This document shows positions 1-12,221 of a stretch of DNA of 64,000 nt, piece after piece (within the stretch, counting starts at the first letter, position 1; every line of letters starts with the position of its first letter). Below the pieces are notes generated by a model. That model made no database searches. It worked only from the letters and a program-made list of their open reading frames with translations, and was not told where the DNA came from. Origin of the DNA: Kudoa neothunni (taxonomy: Eukaryota > Cnidaria); NCBI GenBank assembly GCA_964304625.1, contig OZ199838.1, positions 4,526,001 through 4,590,000 of the forward strand, given 5' to 3'. Made by a program: the position numbers and the translations under genes.

Positions 1-1253
1 GCTGTCGCATTGGCTGAGCTTATAGCTGATTCAACAAAACTTTTACGTCTTGATCTTCGTGAAAACAACATCGGTCTAGCTGGTCTTATTGCTCTCAGTC
101 AAGCTATGCAGGTGAATTATTCAGTATTCAAGTTGGATTTCAATAGAAATATCAAAGTGGAACCTGTATATATTGTTAGTTTTTATAACTACGGTCTTAT
201 TGATTATTCTTATCTCTTAGGAAATGACCGAACTTGTAGCACGGTTGGTTGACGATATACGAATATGTTGCCTTCGAAATCGACAACTGGCCAAGGGTGG
301 CCCACTAGAAGAAATCATCTCGTTGACCAGTGTTCTATCGGATGATCATTCCATTACCGAATCACTCAAGACTATACCACCAAACGAATTTCCTTCACCT
401 CAAAAATCAGCTGATGGTACTATGAGTAGTTTCTGGCAGATACTGTCCAAGTTCACTAAAGCCAAAACTAACACCAACTCTACTATTGCAAATATAATTG
501 CCAAATCTGATAATGACGTTAATGCTGATCAATCAAATACTGCTGTGTCAACTAGTGAGAGCAATGAAAATATCACCATACCTGCATCCAATGTATGATT
601 TTTCCGCGTGTAGTGATTCCTAATGTTTATTATTGTTTGTTTAGGACAATGAGCCTTCAGATAGTGTCCCAATAACTAACTCGGAGGATCTTAAAAGTGA
701 TAAAATAACGTCAGAAATAATGCTAGATGAAAACGATAATTGTGCCACCAGTTATATTACTGAAGACAACTTTAAAATACCACCATCTCTTGATGATATT
801 AACCTTCAAAATAATACAAATGGCTGTGTACAACTTTTAAAGTTTAATGCTGACGATAACAAAACACCTCAAAACAAAATTGTGTTGGACTCTGATCATT
901 CGTCCATTCAATCATTACCCATATCTACTCCCAACTCTACAGCAACACGCTTTAGTAGTGTTAGCAATGGAGGTATTGGGCGATTTTCTATCACTCGTGT
1001 TGTTGAAAAATACCACTACAAACCTAACTATCCCATTGGTACCAATCGAGAAGATACCTCTTCCACTGATAAATCTTATGAAATACAGCAGCAAGATCTA
1101 TTCGTTGACAATGATAATGATGATCGTAGCAATGGTGCCGATGATAATATTTATATGCAACCACTACGACAACTATCATCCACTTTTATTGATAACCAAC
1201 CAGAAAATCAAAATTCGATGGACACTTCCATCAGGCAATCATCAGATGAGTAG
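1..1253 (+). CDS. PPP1R37-like leucine-rich-repeat protein, 3' part
   Basis: Three exons are readable: 1-165, 221-592 and 645-1253 (stop TAG). Both introns are short (55 and 52 nt), GT-AG and in phase 0. The gene is cut at its 5' end by the window edge. The first exon encodes the end of a leucine-rich-repeat domain (LLRLDLRENNIGLAGLIALS, then a KLDFNR segment). This closely resembles the last repeats of protein phosphatase 1 regulatory subunit 37 (LRRC68), including the following short helical segment ending in C-x-RN. The remaining ~300 residues are low-complexity, rich in S, T, N and D, and probably disordered, as in the family's C-terminal tail. A GRFSITRV motif near codons 973-1000 fits the RFx[VI] docking consensus for SPAK/OSR1 kinases; that reading is inference. 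Family members bind and inhibit PP1. The PP1-docking RVxF site is not visible here and may lie upstream of the window. Confidence 0.68.
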
Positions 1254-1389
1254 TGCAAATTGGATTTGGTTTCTTTCTATTCACTCTATTTGTAAATGTA
1301 CACTATAACTGATGTCTATTTTTTTATATTGTAGTTCTATATATGATTTTTTTGAAATGCTTAAATTAACGCAGTTGTCTCTAGTTAGA

Positions 1390-1395
1390 AATAAA
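1390..1395 (+). terminator. Candidate poly(A) signal of the PPP1R37-like gene
   Basis: AATAAA lies about 137 nt after the stop codon of the preceding gene. A 24-base G run starts seven bases further on. Position and orientation suit 3'-end formation, but such hexamers are frequent in AT-rich DNA. Confidence 0.4.
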
Positions 1396-1401
1396 AGATT
1401 C

Positions 1402-1425
1402 GGGGGGGGGGGGGGGGGGGGGGGG
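1402..1425 (+). repeat. Homopolymer of 24 G
   Basis: An uninterrupted run of 24 G sits in DNA that is otherwise very AT-rich, just after the poly(A) signal of the preceding gene. It could form a G-quadruplex in DNA or RNA. Its exact length may be uncertain, because sequencing often miscounts homopolymers. Confidence 0.95.
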
Positions 1426-1550
1426 CCAATTTACTCATCAATAAGTAGATGAGTACACAATGCCAGAAAATGTATTAACTCTATAAAATAGACTGTATCC
1501 ATAACTCCATAACTTGTACGTAGGAGTAGACGTGGAGTGATTTAAAATGA

Positions 1551-2062
1551 GTTTTTTTGTTTACAAAGTTTCATCCCTGACGCAACTTGTTAGGTTGTGA
1601 AGTTCGGGCTGGTCAGGCCTTCTCCATTTACGCTTTAGGCACCGCAGCATCATATTAAGGCGATTTACATATATACGGTGGTGTGGGATGTTAACCCACT
1701 AAACATCCTCGTTTCGGAGCAACCACCACCCCAACCATACCCTGGACTAATCCAAAATTAGTCTGAGAAAGTCGTCTGAATATGGGTGTTGGCTCTACGG
1801 AAACCCCCTACTGAGTTGTATTTCGTTCCTGTATTCCCCCGTTTATGAGCGGTCTAAATCTACCCCTCCGCCAGGCTCCCCTCCCAGCTGCAAGCAAGGC
1901 GACGACAAATCCTAGATCCTTACGATTACTACAGACTTCCTACTTAATTCGTATTAGGAGTACAGGAACGCCCGGACTAGGCTTTGAACTTGCAACTTCA
2001 CAGTATTCGACGCGATCTCGACCTAATACCATTATCCCACATTGTCTAGGTTATAGGTTATC
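1551..2062 (-). mobile_element. tRNA-derived SINE, head type 1, with 12-bp target duplication
   Basis: Read on the minus strand, the element begins with a tRNA-like head. It has an A-box-like TGGGATAATGG and a B-box-like AGTTCAAAGCC followed by CTAGTCCGGGCG. A ~400-bp body follows, ending in ACAAAAAAAC. It is flanked by a perfect 12-bp direct repeat, GATTTAAAATGA, at 1539-1550 and 2063-2074, which is a target-site duplication left by LINE-type reverse transcription. The body is shared with the copies at 9.9, 18.5 and 34.2 kb; the head is shared only with the 18.5-kb copy. It is GC-richer than its surroundings. The intact duplication suggests a fairly recent insertion. Confidence 0.85.
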
Positions 2063-2074
2063 GATTTAAAATGA

Positions 2075-2762
2075 TGCTCGCTTGAGTATACACCGCATTT
2101 AAGGTTCTATATATATATGGCTCAATAACGTTAACTAACAAATGCGAAAACTTTTTCTCATACAGTCATATCTTATAAAAAAATTATAGACATTTTTCCA
2201 TGTATTCAGAGATTTTAGTATTTTACAATGATTTAAATAAAAATTACGTATTTATAAGAACCCCTTTTCTTGAAAGCTTTCAAAACGATGTTAAATAAAT
2301 CCAAATACTTGTCACTTGAAATACGAGACGTAAACCGAATATTTTCATGTTACTGAAGAAAAAAATATATTCGTTATTCCTTATCGTCAATTTTACAAAA
2401 ATAATTTATAAGAAATCCCAGAGTCAACAATGTTTTCGCTATTTTTCGTGTTTTCAAATCACCGCTAAAATACAATACACTTGAACCACCGGATAATGTT
2501 CTTAACTTTTATTCCTTTTTTTATGTTATGCATACATTTAAATAAATATTTGCTGTGCCAACAATTAATTCGCAGCTTACATTGATTGATTTTAATTAAT
2601 TTTATGATTTGTAATCAATAGAAATTTGTTTTTAAAAGTACTGCAAATGATTGATGTTTTACAGAAAAATGTAAAATACTTATTTAATATCGATTAAGTT
2701 TTATTTGATAAAAACGAGGACTTGTGATTTTATAAAATTTACTAATTATGCTTTGAAGTTTC
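2075..2762. other. AT-rich intergenic stretch
   Basis: I see no gene, repeat family or structured element between the SINE and the hAT element; only AT-rich unique-looking sequence. Confidence 0.5.
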
Positions 2763-2770
2763 CTCTAAGG

Positions 2771-5032
2771 TAGTGTTCCCAATCTTTTTTAGTTCTGACC
2801 CATATTTTTTTCAAAAAAATATCCTGTGACCTCCGTTAATATTGTAAATGTTTAATGGGGTTTAACGTTAACAATTTTAATTTTTTAATAATATTTATTT
2901 CCGGTATTTATATAATGAAAATCTTATAATGATTAAAACCGTATACTTTTGTAATAATTATTTTTTATTTAGCATTAATTTTACTTTGACTTTTCAAGCT
3001 TGAATATCGGATTTTAAACTAATATCAAACCATCTTGTGTCGACTCATCACTCTTGCCTTTTAATTATCTCTGCCTGTTCATTATATTTAAATTAATGTC
3101 TTAAATATAATATTCCATTTTTAATGATTATTTTTGGCCCAATGGTATCATCCATACAGTTACAAACTTCTAGTACTTAATATCTTTTCGCTTCAATATT
3201 CGATGGAGCGAGCGCAATTTTGTTTAGATATAATCTCTTCCTATTCATAAAAGTATGAAGACAACTGTAGCATGTTTTCTTGTGAATTCAATAAATCTAA
3301 ATGTATACCAAATTCATTCGAACATAACTCGCTATTACCTAATATCAATAATTTTTAATACTTAGGGCATTTAAAACAAAATTTATTCAGCTAAAGAATT
3401 TTTTTTCTTTTAATTTAAAAAAATTATTAATAAAAGATTCAATATATTAGTGCGCAGATTAATTAAAATCAATTTTAAAAATTTTTTTTTGTGTTGTTCA
3501 CACTAATATTTAAAAAAATCAATATAAACTAACACAAATTATTAATGTAATATTAGTGTATATTTGATGAAGGTATGAGTAATCACGTTAATAACATACC
3601 AATTTGGTGTAGCATCGTATGATAGATATCTATTTTAATATAACATTAATTATATTATTTATCAACGTTTGCTTTGATATTAAAAAAATATTTAGACACT
3701 AAATATTTTTATTTATCTTTTAAAATATTCAACCTAACTATAAGAAAATTGATAATTTAATTCAGGAATAAAATCAAATATAATATCCACATCGGGGTTA
3801 TATATATCAGAAGTTAAAAAATTTATATTTTTATTAAAATTTTTAAGTGAGACAAACATTATTATTACGCTAGATTATTTTGGTTTATAATTATTTTATT
3901 AATTTTGGAGGTTCTGACAAAATTTAAATTTTTTATTTTCCATTATATGTCACGATGATTGAATTTTCTCAATTAAGTACGCTACAAAAAGTCAAAAATA
4001 TTTTAAAAACATGCGGATAAAAATTTATGTAATTCCAAGTTATTTAAAATTATTCACCGACTATTTTTTTAATCAGAAATAATATACATTTTATTACTTT
4101 ATTAAATTGTGGTGACATAATAACATGTCTATTTGATTGAATACTTTATTAATTAAATTCCTTTCTATATTAAATTTCTGGTTTGTTAAATAAATTATTT
4201 AAAAAATTTATTTCGTCGATTATAAATAATATGACAGGCATATAAGGATGTAAAAAAATGTAATTAGGATGTGCAGATTAAATTTTGATGAAACGTCTAC
4301 AAACACATTATTTTGTATAATAAAAATCTTTAATTTCATATAAATTGATAATATTATTTAATAAAATTCTTTCTGTATGAGAATTCGGGACGAATAATGC
4401 TTCCAATGCCTAGATTTGGGTTACTAAATCAGCGAGTGAACTGAAGTGTTTGAAAATACCTTCAAGTTTTAATAACTAAATTAAATATAAATTGTACCTC
4501 TTAAACACACTCTTTCAACTTAAATATTTTGTGAATGATCTTATTAAGTATTATGCAATTAAAAGTAGAAAAAATTATGAAGTCAAACTGCTATGTGTCA
4601 TGAAATTAAATGAGTCCAAGAAATGCATGAATAGTTACGTATCTAAAATTTAATATACAGAAAAATTAACTCTTTCCTCTATCAGATTTTCGAGTTAAAG
4701 AACATTGCGTTAGCATCAAAAACAAACAAACAAACAAACGAACGAACGAAAGAGTGAGTATTGCCTGATTGGAACACGTGCTGATCATTTCAGCTGGCAT
4801 GATGGGTCAAATTTGTATCGTTGCCAACCTTGAAGTGTGCGTTATTACTCATAAAACAACAATATGTAACTTAATTCAATATAATTTTTATAATTAATCA
4901 ATATAAATCAAGTTTAAAAGTTAAAATAACATTTTCTAACCTGAGGGTATCCTACACGGCATGGTTCTGCGTTTTCCTGCGCCGTCCAAATTAGTCAAAA
5001 AAATTTTCATGACCCCAGGTTAGAAAACGCTG
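2771..5032. mobile_element. Non-coding hAT element with 8-bp target duplication
   Basis: A perfect 8-bp direct repeat, CTCTAAGG, lies at 2763-2770 and 5033-5040, the duplication length typical of hAT transposons. The ends are imperfect inverted repeats: TAGTGTTCCCAATC at the left, and the reverse complement of the right end reads CAGCGTTTTCTAACC. These fit the CAGTGTTTCTCAACC type of hAT terminus, followed by GACC-type subterminal motifs on both sides. The 2.26-kb interior has no long reading frame, so it is a non-autonomous or heavily decayed copy. A short AAAC/GAAC microsatellite lies inside. Confidence 0.8.
4718..4751 (+). repeat. AAAC/GAAC microsatellite
   Basis: About five tetranucleotide units of AAAC type grade into three of GAAC type. 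The tract lies inside the hAT element and looks like ordinary slippage. Confidence 0.85.
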
Positions 5033-5040
5033 CTCTAAGG

Positions 5041-8000
5041 CATTTTGATTTTTGTAAAAGTATAAATTTTACATTATCTGCTTGATTTATGGTAATTGAT
5101 TAAATATTAAGACATTTTAAAATACATAGACTTGTATATGCTTTTAAGATAATATCCGCAAAGCAGCTGCTTAACTGTTGAGTTCTAGTCGCCTTCATGA
5201 AATCTGTAAGCATTGCATCATCTCACATGCAAACTACTAAAATTTTAAACCAATATTAAAACAACATCCAATATTTGTTTAGGATAATAAACTGTATATT
5301 TTATCTTGAGCTGATGTAATTGATTTATGAGACTCAGACGCTTTTTGTTCGTAGTCCTCACGTTTTTTTGTTTCAACTTTATGATTGAAAATTCACTAAG
5401 TAACACTTCCAACACTAGAAAATGGTCTAATTATAGATTAAGTTTATGCAAGGTTTACATTTCACCAATGACCATCTATAGTCTACAGAGTTGAAGTCCT
5501 GAAAAAATTCAATGTGTAATTTACACTTGAGTACATAAAATGTACCCTCTCATATGCGACTATGTGAATCATAAGTTCGATAATCCGAACAAAAATTGAC
5601 GTCAACACTTCAACAAACACACAGTCTATAGCTATAACCTGAAAAAGTAAAAAACCGCTTATTATTAAATTTATTTACCATTATAAATCGTCAAATATAA
5701 TTGTAACCAACTTTTGATAGAAAACAACAAACAGCATAAAGCTAAATAAGCTTGTTTTTCATATATATAAATAATTTCTACCTATTTGAATTATAATTAC
5801 TTTAGAGGATTGTATCGATTCCTTTAAAATTATCCAGTTTGTAGGATTAAGTTCAAGCTTATTGAAACGATTGGAAAAACAATACCCACAGTAGCCCACC
5901 TGTAAACTTCAATTAGAAAGCAAAGACACAGTGATAATTTTAAGTATATTTATTTTACCACCACAAATATCGCTATGCTAAATATTCCTTCGATTGTGTT
6001 TACCTAAAGTGAAATTATCAATAGGGATGTACAAGAAATTTTCGCTGGACTTGATACTTGCTCAGATGAATAGATGAATTTTTTGTTGAGTTTATTCTCA
6101 ACAATCACACTTGCATATAAGCACGATTGACCAGTTAGAATTGATAGACCAAAATCTTTTCAAATTGTAAATTGTTGTACATCAACTGTTACTTTTTAGT
6201 GTTGATAAAGAGGTTATGACAGTAGCATCTCTTGTGTAGTAGAGAGCTATCACAATTAGACACAAACCTGCCTAAAGTAAAAATGAAAGTTCCCCACAAA
6301 CGATATAATTGTTAAAAAAATTACCGAACATGAAAGGATTAATAAAAACTGAAATAGAGATTCTTTTATATTTCTACATGAACACTACCATATTTATTGA
6401 CAGTTATTTTTCTGATTCTGAAAAAGTGAAACGGATACCGAAACACATAAATGCATCAAAATTTGAATGGAATATAGCTGTTGAAAACTCGAACAAGATA
6501 TCCAAATAAGACAATAATCTATATTATTATTAAAATTTAATTGATTTAAAGGAATAATTTAGTATTATTCTCGAGTATCTAGCGGTTACACTTTGACTTA
6601 ACTCAGACTTACTTGAAAGTAACCAACCAAATAAACTGAGCAATTCAGGAGCCATATAGCACAATAATAAAAATCTATATTATTAGAATTTTGTACTAAG
6701 AATCTATTACATTGAATTAGGAGTCGTTCTGGTGTTCTTTCTCTAATTCCACAATACATATTTCTAAATGAATACAGCTGCTTATTACAGATTAGGGAAA
6801 TTTACATTTGAGGAAGGAATATTAAATAAATATTCTGCAAAAACCACGATCCAAAATATTCTACTACATACCAGAAATATTGAAACTATCCAAATCAGAT
6901 TGAATTGTATGTTTTTTCCATAAATCGATCTAAATTGATTAAATAATTGAACAACGATTATAAAATGGAGAACTGAGAATGTTTTCTAAAGATGGATTCA
7001 TCTTTAAAGTTACTTAAAATCTAGAAGTTGTTTCCGTAATAAAATCTCAGCACAGCTCACCGCTCACCACTAGGAAGAATGACCCTAGCATAAAATTTAT
7101 TGCTGAAGTTATTTTAGACATATAATAAACGAATTTTTTGATAATACTTATCCTTTAGTCGACTTATGAAATTAAAATTTAATACACCTCTTCGTATCTC
7201 TGACCATGTATATCTCATACTTTAATATAAGTATTATCTCGAGATATATTTTTCAAAATAATTACGTTCAAAAATTATATAAAGGAATTTTAAACACTCA
7301 TTTTTATTTATCACTTTTCCGTCATGTATATCCTCACTCAATTATATTATGCACATTATTCGTTCAATATTACACACAGTATTGGAACCTTTGTTTAAAT
7401 TCAAATATTTGATCTCTCGAGCGTTAATTTTTTCAATCTAAAAAATTATTTTATTTAGAGATCTATCAGATGAAGCGAAAATAAGGTTTTAAGCATGTAT
7501 CCAACATGCAATGGACAACAGTTTTTACACCTTGCATGATAGTTAAGGAAATTTATGAATTAAAATTTTGTGTTTCAAAATTATTTTCAATTTTTAGGAA
7601 AATTCGATTAGAAACTTAATATTTTTCGATAAATATATACTTACAAAATAATGAACGAATAGTTAATGCTTTATAGGTCCGACTATGTTGATTACACAAG
7701 AATTTTAGAACCCAAATGGTTGAAAGTGTGTCAATATTGTGTACTCAGATTAGTTTCTGTAATCTATGTAACTTAAAATAGCTTATAATTTTTGAATTGT
7801 TCTCAAATCCCATAAAAATTACTATTTTTTCACAACGACTATTTTAAGCTTGTATACTTCTCGCTGCAATTTAATCGGTTTAATCAGGCCATAAATGAAT
7901 ATTTCACTCTCAGTTTCTTTTTATTCTATTAATTTCTATAGAAGAATCTAGTTTAAAATCACTTTTGTTAGATTATATTACTAGGATAAATAATTTGAAA

Positions 8001-8218
8001 CAAATTTAATAAACGTAAGGTTTTTCTGATGTAGACAATAGTATTTTCTTTTCATCAGAGCCTTTTGAGTAAGTAATACAATACAATCTTTACGACTCAA
8101 AAATAATTGGTCTTATAAATTATTAAAGTTTCAGTAATAATAGAAACTTCTAATTATACATTTCTATGTATATAAAAAGTTATAATTACCTAATGAAACA
8201 CTTTGTTGATAAAACGTC
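5041..8218. other. 3.2 kb of AT-rich sequence without a recognised gene
   Basis: Only short reading frames without ATG starts or family resemblance occur here. No terminal repeats, tRNA-like motifs or splice-linked exons were recognised. Confidence 0.5.
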
Positions 8219-8222
8219 TTTA

Positions 8223-9330
8223 ACCTTCTGATTCACTAAAAAACTATCTTCGGAAGTCTTTTGGGGTCAACTTTGACCCCAGATTATTATTTGATAAACT
8301 AGTTCCAAAAATTGTTACCCATCCAATTTTCTGTTATTTTAAATTTCTATCGACTAGTTTTTTAGTAAAAAAATGTGAAATATAACGGTTAATCCTGTTA
8401 ACTCTTTTACATAATTATTCGGAAGTTGTTAGGAAATGATCGTAAAATGTAAGCCACTGTTTAATAGATAATTTATTGTTTAAAATAATAATTCCAATTC
8501 TTTTTTTCGAAAAATATTTCAATTTTAATCCTCCATAAACAATAATTTAATAAATAACCTAAAATAACAATTATTATTTATTTTCACTTAGATCGTATTA
8601 TTTTTTCAGTTTTTTTAATCTAAATTAGCGCGGAGCCCCGACTTTGTAAGGTTATTCAAATATTTTGAGTTGATGAATCCCTTTAAAACCATTAAAAAAT
8701 ACACTTATACTCATAATTAACCCATAGGATGGACGAAACTAAAATATTATTAAAGGATATCGCACAAGCTGTCTATCAACCTCTCATGGACCCAAATCTA
8801 CGGAAAGGGAAATTGTCAAGTAAAATCAAACTATTTAAGGACCCAAAGTAACAGTTTCCGAGTAGCCGAAAATGGCGTCGATGTGAATATTGTCTTCGAG
8901 GAACTGATAAAAAAAGTCAAACCACATGCTCATGTTGCAATAAATACTATTGCTCAGTTCATTCATGAAGAAATGTAAGAATCGTTTAAATAATTAGATA
9001 ATTCGGATCAAATTATTAAAGATTTATATAATTTTTTTGTGAGGAATATAGAGTCTTCAATTTATTAATTAGAATAATGAACGTGAAGTATCATTTTTCG
9101 TACGATCATTCGCGAACAGGATCCGAGATTATTAATAAGGCATTAACACAGATTAAATGATATATTAATCACCATTTTACAAAAAAAATGAGTCGATTGA
9201 ATTCATAAAACATCACTTCTTTAGTTTTTAAAAAATATTTATAGTATAATCGTAAAATAAAAACTTGGGGTCAATTTGATCCCAAAAGTCCTCCGAAAAT
9301 AAAAATATTGTTCATACTATAATTGTGATT
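8223..9330 (+). mobile_element. Internally deleted piggyBac element keeping the C-terminal exon
   Basis: The left end is TTAA (8219-8222) followed by CCTTCTGATTCAC and a subterminal GGGGTCAACTTTGACCCC. The right side carries the matching GGGGTCAATTTGATCCC near 9266-9282, then AAAAGTCCTCCGAAAATA, with the outermost bases worn away. TTAA flanks and GGGGTC-type palindromes mark the same family as the copies at 17.8 and 21.2 kb. The only recognisable coding remnant is the cysteine-rich C-terminal domain of the transposase. The right boundary is approximate. Confidence 0.72.
8873..8968 (+). pseudogene. piggyBac transposase C-terminal cysteine-rich domain
   Basis: The frame reads WRRCEYCLRGTDKKSQTTC and continues with C-x-x-C, C-x-x-H residues to a stop. 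It has the paired CxxC, CxxC and CxxH arrangement of the zinc-binding domain at the end of piggyBac transposases, which recognises the terminal repeats. The catalytic DDD domain is absent from this copy, so the fragment cannot act alone. Confidence 0.75.
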
Positions 9331-9525
9331 ATTTTCCCCCTGATTTTATTATTATATGCTGTACAAAAATTTAGGAAAATATATGAAAAATTGTGGTATT
9401 TAAAGAGCACACAAAGATGAATGTTGGTTTTAATAATACTTTGGGTTCAAATTGACAACGTAAACTCTCAAAGCACAGATTAGGCACCTGGTGATTCCCT
9501 TTTTGATCGATATATATATAGCAGT

Positions 9526-9581
9526 GCAGAGATACTACGCACTTTTTTGGGACAAACCTTTTAGGTGCGTAATATCTCTGC
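9526..9581. repeat. Perfectly spaced 17-bp inverted repeat (hairpin)
   Basis: Arms at 9526-9542 (GCAGAGATACTACGCAC) and 9565-9581 (GTGCGTAATATCTCTGC) match at 16 of 17 positions around a 22-nt loop. The function is unknown. It lies between a piggyBac derivative and a SINE and could be the end-to-end join of a small element. Confidence 0.75.
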
Positions 9582-9880
9582 AGTACGCAGTATACATGCT
9601 CGCGCGCGGTCGTATTGTGTATTTAAAAAAGCAGTGGCTATTCTCATGGAAACGAATAACTCCTCCTTTATAGAAGATATTTCAAATTTGATTTCATATT
9701 TGAGTTTAGCTATTTTTAGTCTAATTTGGTATGAAAAAATTGTTGGAAAACTTTAAAAATAAAAATTCGACGTTTACCTTCCCTGTTTACACTATTGAAT
9801 AATAGTTCACCTCATTTTTATAGTCTAATATTATGTAATATAAATATTGTAATTAAAATAAAATGTAAACATATCCAATG

Positions 9881-10352
9881 GTTTTTTTGTTTACAAGGTA
9901 AAACCTTTGGCGCAACTTAATAGGTTGTGGAATTCTGGTTGGTCAGACCTCTTCCATTACGCTGTAGGCACCGCAGGACGTAGCATGAAATCCCGCCCCT
10001 TATCCTTATGCAATAGAGCGTGGGACTTTAGCCCACTAAACATCCTCCTCTCAGGGTGACCACCACCTCACACCCTTCTCTTTAAGGGCGTTTGCTCTGT
10101 CAGACATGCAAATTACTTGCCTTTCGATGGGCTCCGGAGATCCCAACTCCTATTCGCGCTCACCCACTTCACATGAATTAGACTGCTGATGCACCCCACC
10201 TCTCAACGAGCGTACACTGTAACTACAGCTCCCAATATGGGATAGAGACCCACCGACATGGAAGCAGTAGTCTGACCACCGGCGGATTTGAACCTATTAC
10301 CATACGGTTCTGAGCCCAAGTGTCACTCCGATGTGCTATCTGTCCTCGGCGT
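9881..10352 (-). mobile_element. tRNA-derived SINE, head type 2
   Basis: On the minus strand a tRNA-like head (A-box region TAGCACATCGGAGTG, B-box region AGGTTCAAATCCGCC) starts near 10350. It is followed by a body ending in the same ACAAAAAAAC-type tail as the 1.6-kb SINE. The body blocks around AGTGGGCT, GCGGTGCCTACAGCG and CCTATTAAGTTGCGCC are shared with the head-type-1 copies, while the head differs. Its partner is the copy at 34.2 kb. The target duplication is not clear. Confidence 0.78.
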
Positions 10353-10746
10353 GATGTCCATGTCTAACGGTGGTTAGAAACCTTTAGTTTAATACGTTTC
10401 AACGCACGCAGTTTAACTTGGAATAAGTCATCTCCAATCTTTTACGAAGCATATACGTTTCTATCTAAACATTTTTTAATATAAATTTAACAAAATTGTC
10501 ATCAATTAATGGATATTAATTTTATTCGAACTATTTTACATCGATGTAAACAACTTTTCATGTGTATATAAAGGATTGTACCATAATTTGGGGGAATTTT
10601 CGTTCTTTTGTCACTACAAATGTATTTACTTTAATCAGGAGTATGAGAAAGGTTTTTATGAATACAGATCCTATAAATACAGGAACCTACTAGTTTAAAT
10701 TTAAGAATAAACCTATACTTCTTAATTTAAACTCATTTATCAATTT

Positions 10747-12221
10747 CTAACAAGCAGGGTGATTCTGAATTTTCTGCATTAATTCCTCTGGTAATGTCTC
10801 AATGGGTAAATTTAAAAAATGAAAATCTTTGAATGGTGATTTTTGGGGTAAGTTTTCTTTGATTTTTGTAAAGCGAGCTAACAAAGAAATGTAGTAAGTA
10901 TTAAAATAAACAATGTTGGAGTTAAAATAACGGTTAATTCGTCCTTGAGCATTTTAAATTGTTCTGAAAATTTTCATTTCAAGATTGTAAACACTTGCTT
11001 CCGATACTGAGAAATATGTAATTTTAATAGTTCGGAAAAATCAATTCTAATTAAAAAATGTTATTATAATTATTTCAAAATATTAAAAACAAAAAATTTA
11101 TATAAAATTAATACTAGATTATACTAATAGAAATTATAGTCGCTGGATCAAGTTCTGTACTTAAAGGAGAAACTTAAATACGCCAAATAATTATAACCAA
11201 TCCATACAGTTCGCAGAAAACTCACCATTTCAAACAAAAATGTTGTTGGGTGTTTAATTGATCTGGTGACTTTCTCGCTCTCGTCGGTTTTTGATAAGTA
11301 ATTCAAAGCGGGGCACACTGATGGTAAATTATACTTGCAAATCGTTTGTGTGTTCAGGGAATTCCGATACTTTTTATTTGCATACAATAAAGACGAGAAG
11401 CCCACCTCATATACCATCTTGTGCAGAAAAACCTAGAAAATCCCTTATTTTATATTGAGTCAGATTTTAATTTAAACATTGAGGCAACGGGTTATGAAAA
11501 ATTCAGAAAATTCAAAACAGATGCCTTCTTAATGTACCTGAATAAAAACAACTAATTATTCTGTTAAAATTGACATTCATTTATCTAAATATATAAAAGA
11601 ATGCTTTGATTTTTGTTGTATCAACATTTATAGAGATCATTTAGCTTAAATTCATATCATAGGCCAGGTACAAATTCGAGTATAAAACTTAAAATGTAAC
11701 AATAAAGAATATACAATTAAATGATGGATTTCAAATTTAGACAGAAGACAAAGTTTAAACCACATCGTAGTTTTATGGTTAAAGATCCAGATTATTTCTA
11801 AGTAGATAAAAATGCCGACAACCAAAGTACAGATACAGCATAAGCATAAAAATATGTTACATTAAAAGACAACACAGTTACGATTTTACCTGAGAATAGC
11901 GAGTGGTAGACTTTGTAAGTTGAATAGTTCTAATATAAACTATGTCTTTTCTTCCAGATTTCGTAGAATTAGGTGAAATAAATTATTCATAAATAAATTT
12001 CCATATTTCATTTTTTGAATAGGAACTAATTGATAACGAAACAACCAATAAAATTAATACACGCATTACGTCCTTACATTATTTAAACAGGGACAAACGA
12101 AAATTACAAAATGAATATATTAAGATTAATATTTAAATTTATTCTAGAACGACCCCAGCACCTCCAATGATGGCTCTGCGCACCCCTAGGGGATGCGGAC
12201 ACCCAGTGTAGAGAAACGCTG
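10747..12221 (-). mobile_element. Decayed hAT element (ZBED5/SCAND3-like group)
   Basis: The element end at 12221 reads on the minus strand CAGCGTTTCTCTACACTGGG followed by a GC-rich CCCCTAGGGG segment, a classic terminus of ZBED5/SCAND3-type hAT elements. Inside, on the same strand, 11148-11417 contains a recognisable hAT C-terminal segment. A second open segment ends at 10747 (LNLPIETLPEELMQKIQNHP), resembling the stretch that normally lies upstream of it in the protein. The order of these two pieces is therefore reversed relative to an intact transposase, which implies rearrangement or two copies. The far end was not found. Confidence 0.55.
11148..11417 (-). pseudogene. hAT transposase C-terminal (hATC) fragment
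   Basis: The 89-residue frame begins near YEVGFSSLLYANKKYRNSLN, which strongly resembles the CEVGFSALLYIKNKYRNRLN signature in the dimerisation domain of SCAND3/ZBED5-like hAT transposases. After about 50 residues it turns into unrelated sequence. It has an ATG, but no catalytic domain is joined to it. Confidence 0.65.

Noticed and set aside
847-1308. 153-codon frame overlapping the PPP1R37-like last exon
   Set aside because: It is a shifted shadow of the long last exon, whose own frame continues the spliced upstream exons in phase.
6309-7412. Short frames of 60-68 codons at 6.3 and 7.2 kb as genes
   Set aside because: The first lacks an ATG start, the lengths are near chance for this region, and no domains or splice-linked neighbours were seen.
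9631-9645. GCAGTGGCTATTCTC, resembling a Mutator-like terminus
   Set aside because: No inverted partner or flanking 9-bp repeat was found nearby, so a solitary 12-base match is not enough for an element.
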